From Erpobdella octoculata (Eukaryota > Annelida > Clitellata > Hirudinida > Erpobdellidae): DNA of 64,000 bases. The position numbers and the translations under genes are program-made. Positions 48,110 to 60,105 of this stretch are shown piece by piece. The stretch is taken from the NCBI GenBank assembly GCA_963978895.1, contig OZ022240.1, positions 40,861,768 through 40,925,767 on the forward strand, written 5' to 3'. How positions within the stretch are numbered: position 1 is the first letter of the stretch; the number at the start of each line of letters is the position of its first letter. The notes below the pieces were generated by a model, which saw nothing but the letters and a program-made list of their open reading frames with translations, did not search any database and was not told where the DNA came from.

Positions 48110-51100
48110 TTAAGTTTCGTTCTTCATTGCAGTTATTATTGTATCACAAGTAGAGGAAACGGTTAAGTGGCAATCTTTTGCTGAAACATTACTCATTGTT
48201 CCACTGATATCAAGTTTATAAACTCCTTCTTGTACATTATTTAAGTGTAACTCGCAAGTTTTCTCCCATGATACTTTTCTGTTGAAATATTGTTAAATTG
48301 AATAAAACAAAAAAAAAATTTAATTAAAATTTGTACAAAATTTAAAATGTCATCAAAATTTAATTTATTATACTTGTTCTCTTTTATACATTTTCCATCC
48401 ATGCTCAAAAATTTGATTGTGCAATTTACCAAGTTGATCTCACGATAAGCTCTGTAAAATAAACAAATTCTTTCATAGAAAAATAGAAAAATAATTAAAG
48501 TTTTTATGAAAATACAAATTTGGGATTACGAATAAAGAAAATGACTCAAAAAGCAGTTTGTTCTTAACAAACCTAATAAAATAAACAAATTTTGATTGAC
48601 AATATAAAATTAACAAACCCCTTCAATTCGAAAAATATATAATTGTTTGCATTTTCACTTTTGACTTCAACCTCATAAACGTTTCCCAAATTAACTTCAT
48701 ATTTCTATAAACAATTAAATTTAAATAAATTATCATATTAATAAACAGTTAATTATTGAAAAACTAAAATGAAACAATTAAGTAAAAAAACTACTTTTAT
48801 ATGTTTGGGTGGTAAATTAAAACTTTCAAGTTTTGTTAGAGTGAAGCTTGATGTTGAATACACATTTAATGTAAACTTTGCTCCAACCCACTCATTCACA
48901 ATGATCTTCAACTCTCGACATGAAGAACATATTTTCGTTGCATAACAAATGTTGCAATCGTCCAAAGTAACAGGATGAGTCATTGAAAACATGGAATCTG
49001 TTAACAAGCAAGCAAATTGTAATCGTAATCGTATAAAAGAAGATTTTATATTTTAGGATCCGGAATTTTGTTATATATTACATATCTTTTCTTTAAAGCA
49101 ACATTTTTAAGATTAATATGTAATTTTTTAATCAACACATGTAAATTTAAAAAAGTCAAATAGACGAAAACAACACATCCGAAAAATACAAATCATAAAC
49201 ATACAAAATAAATACATATAAAAATGAAACAAATGATTACGTTATCGTTGCAATACAAATTCAAATATTACCTGAATGTTGATGATCGTATTTGTTGTTA
49301 TTAAAAACAATTAAGTTGACTGCACCTGGCTATAAAAACAAAAAATTCAATTATTTTAATTGTTTTACTATTTTCAATAACAAAAAAGTACTAACCGCCA
49401 TACATTCAAGATGAATGAATAATGTTGCATCAACATTATTATTATTGAAATCCACTAACAGCTCGTATTGAAAATAATCATATGTTGTATTTGAACTGCA
49501 TACATAAAATAAAAAAAAACGAATCTAAATTTTTTGTTCTCATTATTGAGGATATTCGAAAAAATTGTTTGAAAAATAAAATAATCATTTTATTAATTTT
49601 ACCTGTTATCCGATTGTGAGTATTTAAACATTGAAGGATCCCAGAAAACACACATTGATTTATATTCATCTTTTAATAAGTTTAAACCTTTAAAAAAAGT
49701 TTGTTTTGGTTTTTTTATTTTATTTTGAAAAAAATATAAAATCTTACTTGAATAATGTTTTTCAATAACTTTGGTTGGAGTTATATCACGGTTAAACCAT
49801 TCTTTATATAAAAACTCAATACTGTTATCCTAAAAAATAAGAGTTATAAAACGTTCTTAACTCAAATATATAGAAACATATTCAAAGTATTTTGTAAAAA
49901 ATACTGATTTGCGATTTCTATATTTTTGTATGTACTTTATTGAATCTAGAACAACTCGGTGCCAAAAGTCTCTGCAGTTTTTATTTTGGTATGTTTTTGT
50001 ATTTAAATAAATGTTTTAGTTTTAGTTTTTTTACGTTTTAATTTTAAAATTTTTTGATTTTTTTCACATTTTTTAATAGAAGAAAAATTGTAAAACCAGT
50101 AAAATTTATTTGACTATTATTGCTTAAAAACAGAATACAAAGGTTTAAATTTAGTTTTTTATTTCATTGAGTTTTTATTTTGTGGTTAATTTTAAACAAG
50201 ATTCAAAGAATTTCATTTGTTTTTTTATTTCGTTATTTTTTTTACCTTTTTACATTTTTATTTTACACATTGCTTTTTTATTTATCAAATTTTCATTTAA
50301 TAGAAACTAATATATAAACCAGTTGAATTTATTTAATCGACGATTATTGCTTAAAAACAAAATACATAAATCTACATTCAATTCAATTTTTATTTCAATG
50401 ATTTTTTTTATTTTAAATGCTTTAAATAATTTTATTTTATATAATTTCAACACGTTTCAAATAGTAATATTCACTTTCACAATTAGTAAACTGTATTTAT
50501 TAGAAATAAATAAACCTATTTATTTACTTTAACAAAAGTTACATTTAACAAAGTGTCACCACTGTTTATTGTTATATTGAACATTTTAAGCATATGGTTA
50601 GTGATTATTGTTTAATTAAATTTAAAAAGGTCACAACTCAGTTGAATGTACGGTCGGATATGAAATGTCCGGATACCGAAATATAAAAAAAAACTAAATC
50701 ACATCAAAGTCACCCGTGCAAAATAATGCAATTTAGCTATTTGAAAAAAAATACTTGTTTGGTTTCCTTGATATCAATAACAAAATGTTTTATTGCATAC
50801 GTTTTTCCTGATGATAATAATAAACATATTAAACAGTTTCCTTTCATAAATTCTTGGAAAATTATTTCTAAATTGATATCTGACAAATCAGTTCTAAAAG
50901 GTATCCATCCTGCAAAATTCATTATTTGGGTTACCTGAATGAGAATTTTAATAAAGTTGTCAAACTTTTCAATAGAAACACTAATTAAGTGAAAAAATGA
51001 AATTATACGTTTCAATACAAAATGGTTAATATGAAAATTTGGTAAACTAAAAAAAAGTTGATTTCATAAGTAAAAAAACATTAAACCATTTACTTCAATA

Positions 51101-51875
51101 TAATCAAACGTATCAAGAACTTTTACGTAAGCCTTTTCAAATATTGACAACCAGTATTCATTTGGCATTCTAGTGAATCCACAAAGTAAGTTTTCATTTT
51201 TATCAACAGGAAAAAAATCATCAATTATAACCTGAATTGAAAAATGGTTGACAACATTTGTAAAAACCCATTTTTACAATTCAAATGAAATTTAAACAGT
51301 ATTTAAATATTTCAATAATGTAAAATTAGTACGTTTTCAAATTTTCCTTTGAAATAAAGTTTAACAATATATTCTCCTGATGGATTGTATATTAATTCGC
51401 CATTTGTATTTTGTGGATAAATGAGACTGAATAAACAAATTTAAATTTATTAATACTCGGTTGATGTAATAATTAATTTATGAATTTATTGTATTAAAAT
51501 TAATTACTTTGTGATTATTTTTTTATTGAATTTCAATTCATATTGAATACAAACAGCAATAGGAGCATAAAGATATTCATCCTTGAGAAGATTCTAGAAA
51601 ATTTTACTTGAATGTTAGCATATGTTTTAAAATATGTTTAATTATACCACACAATGCAATTTTTACGAAAACTACACTAACAGAAAAAAAAACAATTTAT
51701 TTAAGATTTGCTCAAATTTTTAAATTAATGCATAATAAATTAACAAAGAGTTGTACTTACATGAGAAATTTTCAATTCTTTCAAATTTTTGTCACGTACA
51801 ATATCGCTTAACCTCATGTAAGCAGCTTTTTTTTCTTTAAGATCACGATGACAATATAGATATTTATCTTTGTCA
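48110..51875 (-). CDS. P5: CAPN7-like pseudocalpain, intact copy (5' end not found)
   Basis: Thirteen exons stay in phase: 51761-51875, 51508-51593, 51333-51426, 51094-51231, 50755-50934, 49748-49829, 49603-49687, 49396-49495, 49272-49329, 48795-48997, 48619-48704, 48374-48451 and 48110-48278 (stop). That is about 490 residues. The CysPc-like part covers roughly the first 250 residues: KDEYLYAPIAVC with Glu for the catalytic Cys, GWIPFRTDLS, and IKHFVIDIKETKQ followed by DNSIEF. Two C2-like domains follow (VFWDPSMF, then FTLNVYST; EEN-type and CELHLNN segments). Exon 10 keeps the full CxxC-x5-CxxC cluster (CNICYATKICSSC), as P1 does. Indels relative to P1 and P3 are all multiples of three, consistent with selection on the protein. 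The 5' end is unresolved, as in the other copies. Confidence 0.8.
50648..50677 (-). other. Conserved CpG-containing intronic element (P5 copy)
   Basis: It has the same 30-bp sequence and position in intron 5 as in P1 and P3. Confidence 0.6.
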
Positions 51876-52124
51876 CTAAATTATACATGGAAATTAAATT
51901 TAGTAAACAAATTAAGCAGACAATATATTAAATTAACTAATTAATAGCAATTTGTAAATGAAAATTACAATTTTTTATAATTAAAATTATTTGTAGAAGC
52001 ATTTTGATTATATAGATATTTATTTTTATCAACAACAAATTTATAAAATGAAGTTATTATATAAAGTAAAAATTAATATTTAAAACAACTAATTGATAAC
52101 TTATTAATAACTAATTAAAATAAC

Positions 52125-53240
52125 CAACAAATATAAAAATAATAATTGAATTACTAGAAACATTAAATACCTAAGTGATTTTTTGTTCTTGTTTTATTTC
52201 TAAAACTTTAAAACTCAATCACGTCAATATCAAACATTCAAAGCTCACTTCGGTATTTCTGATAACAGTCTTAAAATTAAAACAATCAATTGAATTAGTT
52301 TAGTCGCTTTAAATATTTTGTTTCTTAATTTATTGTGCCACCTCAAGGTTATACCTGCAACCACAAACAAGTGAAGTTTGATGAATGCGTTAAAAACGAG
52401 ATTTTAAAATGTTTTTATTGAACCCAAATAGAAAAATCTATAGAAACTAAATTGACAACTTTACAAAGTTATTCAGATGTTAAAACAGTCAAAAGATAAA
52501 TGTTTCTGGGTGTCAAAATATTGATATTGCCACTTATCAAAACCACTATAGACACTGAAACTTAATCTAAGGATAAGAAGTCAACGTTTTTTGAATCCGT
52601 AACTGTTAGTCTGAAGAAAAAATATTTTACTTTGCTAAAAAAATGACGTGTCTAATGAAAAATAAAAACTCAACTCGTGCTAAGGTAAACTCACAATACA
52701 ATTCAAAATAACTATTGAATAACTTGTAGCACAAAATTTAAAGTTAATATAAAAAATTATTAAAAAGTAAAACTCACTTTTTTAATTCCATTGGATTTGC
52801 TGCCAAGCTATACAATTAAAACAATCAACCAAATAATATCAATCGTTTCAATTTTTGTTTTTTTTTACAACGACAACGTATCTTATATGATGCCGATTAT
52901 GACTCTAACCATTTATTTGTGCTTCGAAAAATAAAGCTTCCTTTTGCAGATTTAAAAAAAACAAAATTGGAAATAGCATGGCGCAAATTTGCTTAGCTTT
53001 ACTAATAATAGCCACAGCTAGTGGTAGTCAACTAATTCACGTACTTTGGTTCTACTATCAGAAACAGTTCATTACTTGATGCTAAGCTTATTTTTTAAAT
53101 TGGGAGTACCTGGCGAAGGTTGTGTAAAAAATAAAGTGCTGACACTAAACACTGTAATGTTTATGTAATATGCCTGTGTGTTCAGCACTGTATTATATAT
53201 TGATGTAAAATAACTCTGTATTCTGTATACTGCTCATAAA
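52125..53240 (+). repeat. Repeat R, copy 5 (5'-truncated)
   Basis: It starts inside R, at the block AATAATTGAATTACTAGAAA, directly after the P5 5' flank, and leads into a CR1 tail. Confidence 0.65.
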
Positions 53241-53450
53241 AAGATACTAAGCTGGCCTTCTTTCTTGTCATCTGGATCGGCTTCAAAGTTTCATCAAAAC
53301 AGCCGCCAAAATAATCTACAATGCTCGGAAATATGATTATGTCACCCCACATCTCAAAGATCTCCACCGGCTTCGCATTCGGCAAGGAATCAAGTACAAG
53401 ATTTCCACAATAGTACACAAATCTTTGCACGGCCAAGCTCCTCCATACTT
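53241..53450 (+). mobile_element. CR1-like LINE tail, cut by the Copia element
   Basis: It reads KTAAKIIYNARKYDYVTPHL and HKSLHGQAPPY on the plus strand, like 36070-36230, and stops abruptly at CTCCATACTT (53450). The minus-strand ORF 53182-53550 is an antisense shadow of this and the LTR. Confidence 0.75.
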
Positions 53451-53559
53451 CTTCCGATGTTTGATTGTTCGACGCCATTGCCTGCTCTGTGCTCGTAACA
53501 TTATATTCGATTAAGTTTGATAATAATAAACTTTGCAATTTGTTTTTCATAATCTAACA
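53451..53559 (+). other. Copia 5' LTR (whole short LTR or 3' part)
   Basis: The segment between the broken CR1 tail and the primer-binding site ends in CTAACA, a normal LTR end. A possible LTR start, TGTTTGATTG, is at 53458. Without a 3' LTR its true length cannot be fixed. Confidence 0.6.
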
Positions 53560-53573
53560 GGTTATGGGCCCAG
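53560..53573 (+). promoter_or_regulatory. Copia primer-binding site
   Basis: GGTTATGGGCCCAG directly follows the LTR end CA. It matches the internal initiator-tRNA-Met site used by copia-type elements, and lies 110 bp before the gag start codon. Confidence 0.8.
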
Positions 53574-53683
53574 TATACGTGTAAATTGCGATAAAGATAG
53601 TCGTTAAGTCAGTTTTCTAAGGTATTCGTCATCGCTCATCCGGGTATTTTTTTTTTCGAGCGTAAGTTAAACTGAATTTAACA

Positions 53684-56600
53684 ATGACTGAAAGTTCAGC
53701 TTCGAGAATTACGAAACTAAATAATCATAATTATCAAACTTGGAAGTTTAAGATCGAACTTTTGTTGACTAAAGAAGATTTGTGGGATACCATTAGTGAA
53801 GACTCGCCGAATCCCACAAACACCGCATGGCAATTGAAGGACCGTAAAGCTAGAGCCACGATCGGTTTACTTGTAGAAGACAATCAGCTGAACCTCATCC
53901 GGAAGTTAACAACTGCTAAAGAAACGTGGGATGCTCTAAAGAAATATCATGAAAAGTCTACATTATCGAATAAAGTTAATTTGTTAAAGAAACTTTGTGG
54001 GTTAAAGTTGACAGAAACTGGAAATATGGAGCAACATCTGGCAAAAATGGAAGATTTGATCGACCAGTTGTCATCACTCGGTGAATCATTTGCTGAACAT
54101 TTAACTGTTGCATTATTTCTAAGTAGTTTGCCTGATAGTTATGGAACATTAATCACTGCCCTTGAAACTCGACCTGAGGAAGACCTGACTCAAGAGCTTG
54201 TCAAGAATAAACTCTTAGAAGAATATAAGAGACGAACAGAAATGACTATCTCAGTAACAGAACATCAGGAACAGGCGATGAATGTACATGCTACTCGTGA
54301 GAACCAACCAAACGTATCAACAGGAAGATCAACCTTGACATGTTTCTTTTGTAAAAAGCCAAATCACATCAAAAAAGACTGTAGAAAATATATAGAATGG
54401 AAAAAGAAGCACCCTGAACATAAAGTAAAAGCTGTGAAACATTTTACTCAAGTTAATGATAAAAGAAATTTCCAACAAGGTTATGATGTTTGTTCAATAG
54501 CACGTACAGCTAATATCATCAATTCGTGGTATATAGATTCAGGTGCTACATCACACATGTGTGGAGATAGACATTTCTTTGCAGCTTTGGACAAAAGGCT
54601 GAAGGTTGAAGTGGTTCAGGCTGATGGGGGTAAATTAACATCATCCGGTATTGGTTATGGGTACTTACAGAATTTTAGTCCTGATGGAAATCTCGGTTTG
54701 AAAATAAAGTTATTAGATGTGTTGTTTGTTCCAGAATTAAAAGGAAATTTGATATCTGTAAAGAAGCTAACTAGTTTTGGATTTGAAGTACATTTCAAAG
54801 GAAACACATGTCATGTAATAAGAGATGGTGAAATTATGTTACATGCAGTTGAAGAAAAAGGCCTCTATGAATTCATCACAACCCAAAAGACATTCAGAGT
54901 TACTTGCAATAACATGCCTACAGAATTCATACATCTCTGGCACAACAGGTTGGGTCATAGAGATACTAATGCCATCAAGACTCTTGCTCATGATTCTGCA
55001 GTGAATTTCCATATAAAACCTTGTGAAATTTCAGAAATTTGTGAAACTTGTATCAAAGCAAAAATGAGTAGAAAGCCTATTCCAAAGAAATCTGAATCCA
55101 AAACAGATGATGTGCTTGACTTGATACACACTGATGTCTGTGGACCAATGTCTACCTCAACACCCAGTGGCAACAGATACTTCATGACTATGATTGACGA
55201 CTACAGTAGATACACAGAAGTTTATTTGTTGAAATACAAATCTGAAGTGTCATCAAAAATTAAAGAATATGTCAAGTATGTTCAAACAAAATTCAGAAAA
55301 ACTCCAAAGATAATCAGATCAGACAGAGGAGGTGAATACACAGGAGATGAACTAAAGATGTTTTTAAAGAATGAAGGCATTCAGACTCAACTGACAAATC
55401 CCTACACACCTCAACAGAATGGTTGTGCTGAAAGAAAAAATCGATACTTAGTCGAAATGGTGAGAAGCATGCTGATTGATTCTGGTTTACCTGACAGATA
55501 TTGGGGAGAAGCAGTAACTACAGCCAACCACATGCAAAACAGGCTCCCAGTGACAGGACGTGAAGAAACACCCTACCAGATGTGGAATGAAAAGAAACCC
55601 GATTTGAGTTACATCAGAAAGTTTGGTTGCAAAGCTTATGTTTCAATACCTGCAAATAAAAGACAACAGTTAAGTGATAAAGCAAGAAAGTTAATTTTTG
55701 TTGGCTACGAGGAAGGGACAAAAGGTTACCGTTTGCTTGATTCAGAAACAGACAAAATCACCATCAGTAAAGATGTCATTTTCATTGAAGGAGAACCCCA
55801 TTCAAATCAAACCAGAACTGAACAGAGACTTAATTCTGATCTTGCTAGTGAAGAAAATTTTGTTGAATTATCACTTGAAGATGATTTTGTGGATCATGAT
55901 AAAGCAACGATTCAAAGTAATGAAATCGAATTGAATAAAGACAATACAGCTATTCAGTTAACACCAAAACAGCAAGTAGAACTCAGAAGATCTCAACGAC
56001 CTAACAAAGGGAAACCACCAAAGAGGTTTGAGGTTATCAACAAAGTATCAGTTAACCCGATTGTACCCAGAACCTATGAAGAAGCTATATCATGTACAGA
56101 AGCTCAACAGTGGATTGCAGCAATGAAAGAACTCAGATGTTTAGAATTGAATAAAACCTGGATTTTGACAGATTTACCTGAGAATAAAACAGCCATCGGA
56201 AGTAAATGGGTATACAAAATAAAAACTGATGAAAATGAAAATGTCGTCAAATATAAAGCTCGTTTAGTTGCTCAAGGTTATTCTCAGAAATATGATGATA
56301 GTTTCGATGAAGTTTTTGCACCGGTTGCTAGGACAACTACACTTCGAGCATTATTAACTATAGCTGGTCAGAAGAAAATGATTGTTAAGCATTATGATGT
56401 ACAATCAGCTTACCTTAATGCCAATCTGTCTCATGAAGTTTACATGAAGCAACCTGCACCTTTCGGTAACAACGATCTGGTATGCAAACTTTCAAAGAAT
56501 TTGTACGGACTGAAACAAGGAGCCAATGAATGGAACAAGAAACTTCATGAAATTCTCAGTAATCAGAGTTACAACAAAAGCGAGAATGATCCATGTCTAT

Positions 56601-57406
56601 ATTTTAAAAGAGATAACAAAAAGTTAATATACTTATCCATTCACGTTGATGATCTTATTGTGGCGACAACTGATTTATCAATGATTGAAGAATTTGAACA
56701 CCAAATGAATAAAGTTCTTGTTTTAAAAGATCTTGGAAATCTAAAGTATTATCTTGGAATTCAATTTCAAAGAGACCAAGATGGCATATTTTTGTTAAAC
56801 CAGCAAAAATATATTGATAGTAAATTACAAGAATTCATTTTGACCGATAGCCGACCATCAAGCATACCGATTGATACTGGATATCAAAAGAGACAAGAAC
56901 CACAAGAGTGTTTTGATAATAAAGAAGTTTATAGAAGTGCCATAGGATCTCTACTGTATTTGTCGACAAACACCAGACCAGATATTGCAGTAGGAACTTC
57001 AATTCTTGCAAGACATGTTAGTGATCCAAAGAAATCTGATTGGACTGAAGTTAAAAGAATCTTTAGATATCTGAATGACACCAAACAGAAACAATTGAAA
57101 TTAGGTTCTTTGAGTGAACAACATGCCACACAACTAATAGGTTATGCAGATGCTGACTGGGGAGGTGATCTGAATGACAGAAAATCTAACACAGGATTTT
57201 GTTTCAAGTACTTAGGTTCACCAATTTCATGGGTGAGTAGAAAACAGACTATGGTTACTCTCTCATCTACTGAAGCTGAATACATAGCCCTAGTTGAAGC
57301 AGTTCAGGAAGCTCTATGGATACTGATGATACTTAAAGATCTTGACCAAGAACTAAAGAAGCCTGTTATTAAGTGCATTGCCATAAAGGGCAAGCCTATA
57401 CTTTAA
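53684..57406 (+). CDS. Copia-type gag-pol polyprotein, intact except for its 3' end
   Basis: One frame of 1240 residues. Gag covers about 1-210 (NHNYQTWKFKIELLL). A CCHC knuckle C-x2-C-x4-H-x4-C starts at residue 220. The aspartic protease motif WYIDSGATSHM is at 282. The integrase zinc motif (LWHNRLGH and CETCIKAK) precedes an Asp484, Asp547, Glu583 catalytic set with the normal 35-residue spacing. RT shows YDVQSAYLNA and HVDD at 987. RNase H shows GYADADWGGD and LSSTEAEYIAL. The gag-protease-integrase-RT-RNase H order marks Ty1/copia (Pseudoviridae). At about 57376 the frame leaves Copia sequence inside RNase H (after KPVIKC) and ends on about nine codons from repeat R. The last acidic residues of RNase H and the 3' LTR are absent, so the copy is defective despite its clean frame. 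Confidence 0.92.
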   Translation: MTESSASRITKLNNHNYQTWKFKIELLLTKEDLWDTISEDSPNPTNTAWQLKDRKARATIGLLVEDNQLNLIRKLTTAKETWDALKKYHEKSTLSNKVNLLKKLCGLKLTETGNMEQHLAKMEDLIDQLSSLGESFAEHLTVALFLSSLPDSYGTLITALETRPEEDLTQELVKNKLLEEYKRRTEMTISVTEHQEQAMNVHATRENQPNVSTGRSTLTCFFCKKPNHIKKDCRKYIEWKKKHPEHKVKAVKHFTQVNDKRNFQQGYDVCSIARTANIINSWYIDSGATSHMCGDRHFFAALDKRLKVEVVQADGGKLTSSGIGYGYLQNFSPDGNLGLKIKLLDVLFVPELKGNLISVKKLTSFGFEVHFKGNTCHVIRDGEIMLHAVEEKGLYEFITTQKTFRVTCNNMPTEFIHLWHNRLGHRDTNAIKTLAHDSAVNFHIKPCEISEICETCIKAKMSRKPIPKKSESKTDDVLDLIHTDVCGPMSTSTPSGNRYFMTMIDDYSRYTEVYLLKYKSEVSSKIKEYVKYVQTKFRKTPKIIRSDRGGEYTGDELKMFLKNEGIQTQLTNPYTPQQNGCAERKNRYLVEMVRSMLIDSGLPDRYWGEAVTTANHMQNRLPVTGREETPYQMWNEKKPDLSYIRKFGCKAYVSIPANKRQQLSDKARKLIFVGYEEGTKGYRLLDSETDKITISKDVIFIEGEPHSNQTRTEQRLNSDLASEENFVELSLEDDFVDHDKATIQSNEIELNKDNTAIQLTPKQQVELRRSQRPNKGKPPKRFEVINKVSVNPIVPRTYEEAISCTEAQQWIAAMKELRCLELNKTWILTDLPENKTAIGSKWVYKIKTDENENVVKYKARLVAQGYSQKYDDSFDEVFAPVARTTTLRALLTIAGQKKMIVKHYDVQSAYLNANLSHEVYMKQPAPFGNNDLVCKLSKNLYGLKQGANEWNKKLHEILSNQSYNKSENDPCLYFKRDNKKLIYLSIHVDDLIVATTDLSMIEEFEHQMNKVLVLKDLGNLKYYLGIQFQRDQDGIFLLNQQKYIDSKLQEFILTDSRPSSIPIDTGYQKRQEPQECFDNKEVYRSAIGSLLYLSTNTRPDIAVGTSILARHVSDPKKSDWTEVKRIFRYLNDTKQKQLKLGSLSEQHATQLIGYADADWGGDLNDRKSNTGFCFKYLGSPISWVSRKQTMVTLSSTEAEYIALVEAVQEALWILMILKDLDQELKKPVIKCIAIKGKPIL

Positions 57407-58840
57407 ATTTCAACTTAGTTGGATGACGGCAAATTTATTAATCTTTTTTTGAAGGTTTGCAAGCAATACGCAAACAAGTTAGTAAGACCGGCAGTTAAGT
57501 TAATGTGAAAGATTTAAAAACAATTCAAACTTTTCTCTAATTTGATGTAATTGACATATCATGGCAAACTTTATTGCTTAAATCAAGTCACCATTTTAAA
57601 GTTTCTAATTAAAGTTTGAACTATAAAAAAAACTGTAAAACTTACTTTGGCAGTTCTGCATGTTCATTTCTGTGATTAGAAGTAATTTGAAAATAAAATT
57701 TGAAATAATAATTGATTGAATTACTAGAAACATTAAATACCTAAGTGATTTTTTGTTTTTGTTTCATTTTGAAAACTTTAGAAACTCAATCACATCAATA
57801 TCAAACATGCAAAGCTCACTTCGGTATTTCTATTGGAATTGCTGTCAGTCTTAAAATTAAAACAATCAATTGAATTAGTTTAGTCGCTTTAAATATTTTG
57901 TTTCTTAATTTATTGTGGCACGTCGAGGTTATACCTGCTACCACAAACATGTGAAGTTTGATGAATGCGTTAAAAACGAAATTTTAAAATGTTTTTTATT
58001 GAACCCAAATAGAAAAATCTATAGAAACTAAATTGACAACTTTACAAAGTTATTCAGATGTTAAAACAGTCAAAAGATAAATGTTTCTGGGTGTCAAAAT
58101 ATTGATATTGCCACTTATCAAAACCACTATAGACACTGAATCTTAATCTAAGGATAAGAAGTCAGAACGTTTTTTGAATCTGTAGCTGTTAGTCTAAAGG
58201 AAAATATTTATTAATTTGCTAAAAAAATGACTCAATGAAAAATAAAAACTCAACTCGTAGTACAACTCAAAATAACTATTGAATAACTTGTAGCACAAAG
58301 TTTAAATTTTGTATTTTTTTTTGGACCTCTGAAAAGTTAATATAACTAATTATTGAAAAATTAAACTCACCTTTTTAATTCCATTGAATTTGCTGCCAAG
58401 CTATAGAATTAAAACAATCAACCAAATAATATCAATCATTTCAATTTTTGTGTTTTTGTTTTTTTTACAACGACAACGTATCTTATATTTAGCCGATTAT
58501 GACTCTAACCATTTATTTGTGTTTCAAAAAATAAAGCTTCCTTTTGCAGATTTAAAAAAAAACAAAATTGAAAATAGCATGGGGCAAATTTTCTTAACTT
58601 TAATAATAATAGCCACAGTGGTAGTCAACTAATCCACGTACTTTGTTTCTACTATCAGAAACAGTTTATTACTTGATGCTAAACTCATTTTTTAAATTGG
58701 GAGTACCTGACGAAGGTGGTGTAAAAAATAAAGTGCTGACACAAAGCACTGTAATGTTTATGTAATATGCCTGTGTGTTCAGCACTGTCTTATATATTGA
58801 TGTAAAATAACTCTGTATTCTGTATACTGCTCATGAAAAG
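57376..58840 (+). repeat. Repeat R, copy 6 (most complete)
   Basis: It runs from TGCATTGCCATAAAGGGCAA through all R blocks to a CR1 tail, with the Copia 3' break at its first bases. No conserved reading frame. The ORF 58384-58632 has no known domain. Confidence 0.65.
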
Positions 58841-59035
58841 ATACTAAGCCGGCCTTCCTTCTTGTCATCTGGATCGGCTTCAAAGTTTCATCAACAGAAG
58901 ATTTCCACAATAGTACACAAATCTTTGCACGGCCAAGCTCCTCCATACTTGTCTTTTGCTCATGTAGCCAATGTAACGGGTCGGCAGAGGCTCAGATCAG
59001 CATCCAGGGGCCTCCTCACTACACCGAAGGTTAAG
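58841..59035 (+). mobile_element. CR1-like LINE tail fragment
   Basis: It reads IVHKSLHGQAPPYLSFAHVA and LRSASRGLLTT; it has an internal deletion relative to 36060-36300 and is cut at the right. Confidence 0.75.
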
Positions 59036-59539
59036 GAATATATTCACAGTAACTCAGAAACATTGAATTTAGAGTATATCAACGGGAGCGTTAAAAATTA
59101 GAATTTATTAAAACTCTGTGTTTTGCGTAGTGTTCAACTTGAGTACAAGTGATTTTCTTTTCAGTAGCTTTTGTAGGCATACTGACATGCCAAAACCAGA
59201 ATGCAGCGGCTGGCACGGCGGTACCAAGGATTACTGGTTTGTACATTTTAGAAGCGTTTAAACAGCAACAAACGTTGGAAATGTTACAGTCATGTATGAT
59301 GGTTTAAAAAAAACAATAAGTCCATAATGTAAACAAAAACACTACTGAAATCTGCTACAGGCGATGTGGTCCACGAGAAGGGCAACCAGATGAAGTGGTG
59401 AGTGAAATGCTACTCTGAGTTTACTTCAAAAATAACCTATATTAAAATTAATAAAAGCTCTCCAAAAACGTTTCGCAGGCAAGATGACATTGCGGCAAAA
59501 ACCGTCAGATATGGTTATAGCGTACTGCTCATTTAGCTG
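59036..59539. other. Unassigned stretch
   Basis: Non-AT-rich patches (59180-59230, 59350-59410) suggest old transposon DNA, but no motif is recognisable. Confidence 0.4.
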
Positions 59540-59787
59540 CACAACTTTAAAAAAATTGGAATAAGGAAGCTGTGCTTAAAGAAAACTTGAAAAATGCCAA
59601 TACCATAACCCTACATAAGAGCAAAGGTGACAGAAAAGACTGCAGTAACTACAGAGCCTTCTCAGCATCGTAGATAGTGGAAAAGGTATTTTTACGAGTC
59701 TACTAAACGCGTCGTGTTGAACAGATTCAGTACAAAAAGGTCTACAATTGACACGATTTTTTCTGTCAAGCAGCTCCTGAAAAACCG
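59540..59787 (+). mobile_element. Decayed LINE reverse-transcriptase remnant
   Basis: The plus-strand translation with stops and shifts gives ITLHKSKGDRKDCSNYRAFS, IVEKVFLRV and STIDTIFSVKQLLKNR, matching the RT fingers motif of APE-type LINEs (K-x-GD-x3-C-x2-YR). It is heavily broken. Confidence 0.65.
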
Positions 59788-60105
59788 TTTTGCAGATTTA
59801 AAAAAAAATAAACAGGAAATAGCATTGCGCAAATTTTCTTAACGTTACTAATAATAGCCACAAGCTAGTGGCAGTCAACAAATCCACGTACTTTGGTTCT
59901 ACTATCAGAAACAGTTTATTACTTGATGCTAAACTCATTTTTTAAATTGGGAGTATCTGACGAAGGTGGTGTAAAAAATAAAGTCCTGACACTAAGCACT
60001 GAAATGTTTATGTAACATGTCAGTGTGTTCAGCACTGTCTAATATATTGATGTAAAATAACTCTGTGTTCTGTATAATGCTCATGAAAAGATACTCATAT
60101 GCGTT
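59788..60105 (+). repeat. Repeat R, copy 7 (3' fragment)
   Basis: It starts at TTTTGCAGATTTAAAAAAAA and matches 58540-58850; it ends before the CR1 tail. Confidence 0.65.

Noticed and set aside
53182..53550. 122-codon minus-strand ORF with a Met start
   Set aside because: It is antisense to the CR1 tail and the Copia LTR, and no domain is recognisable.
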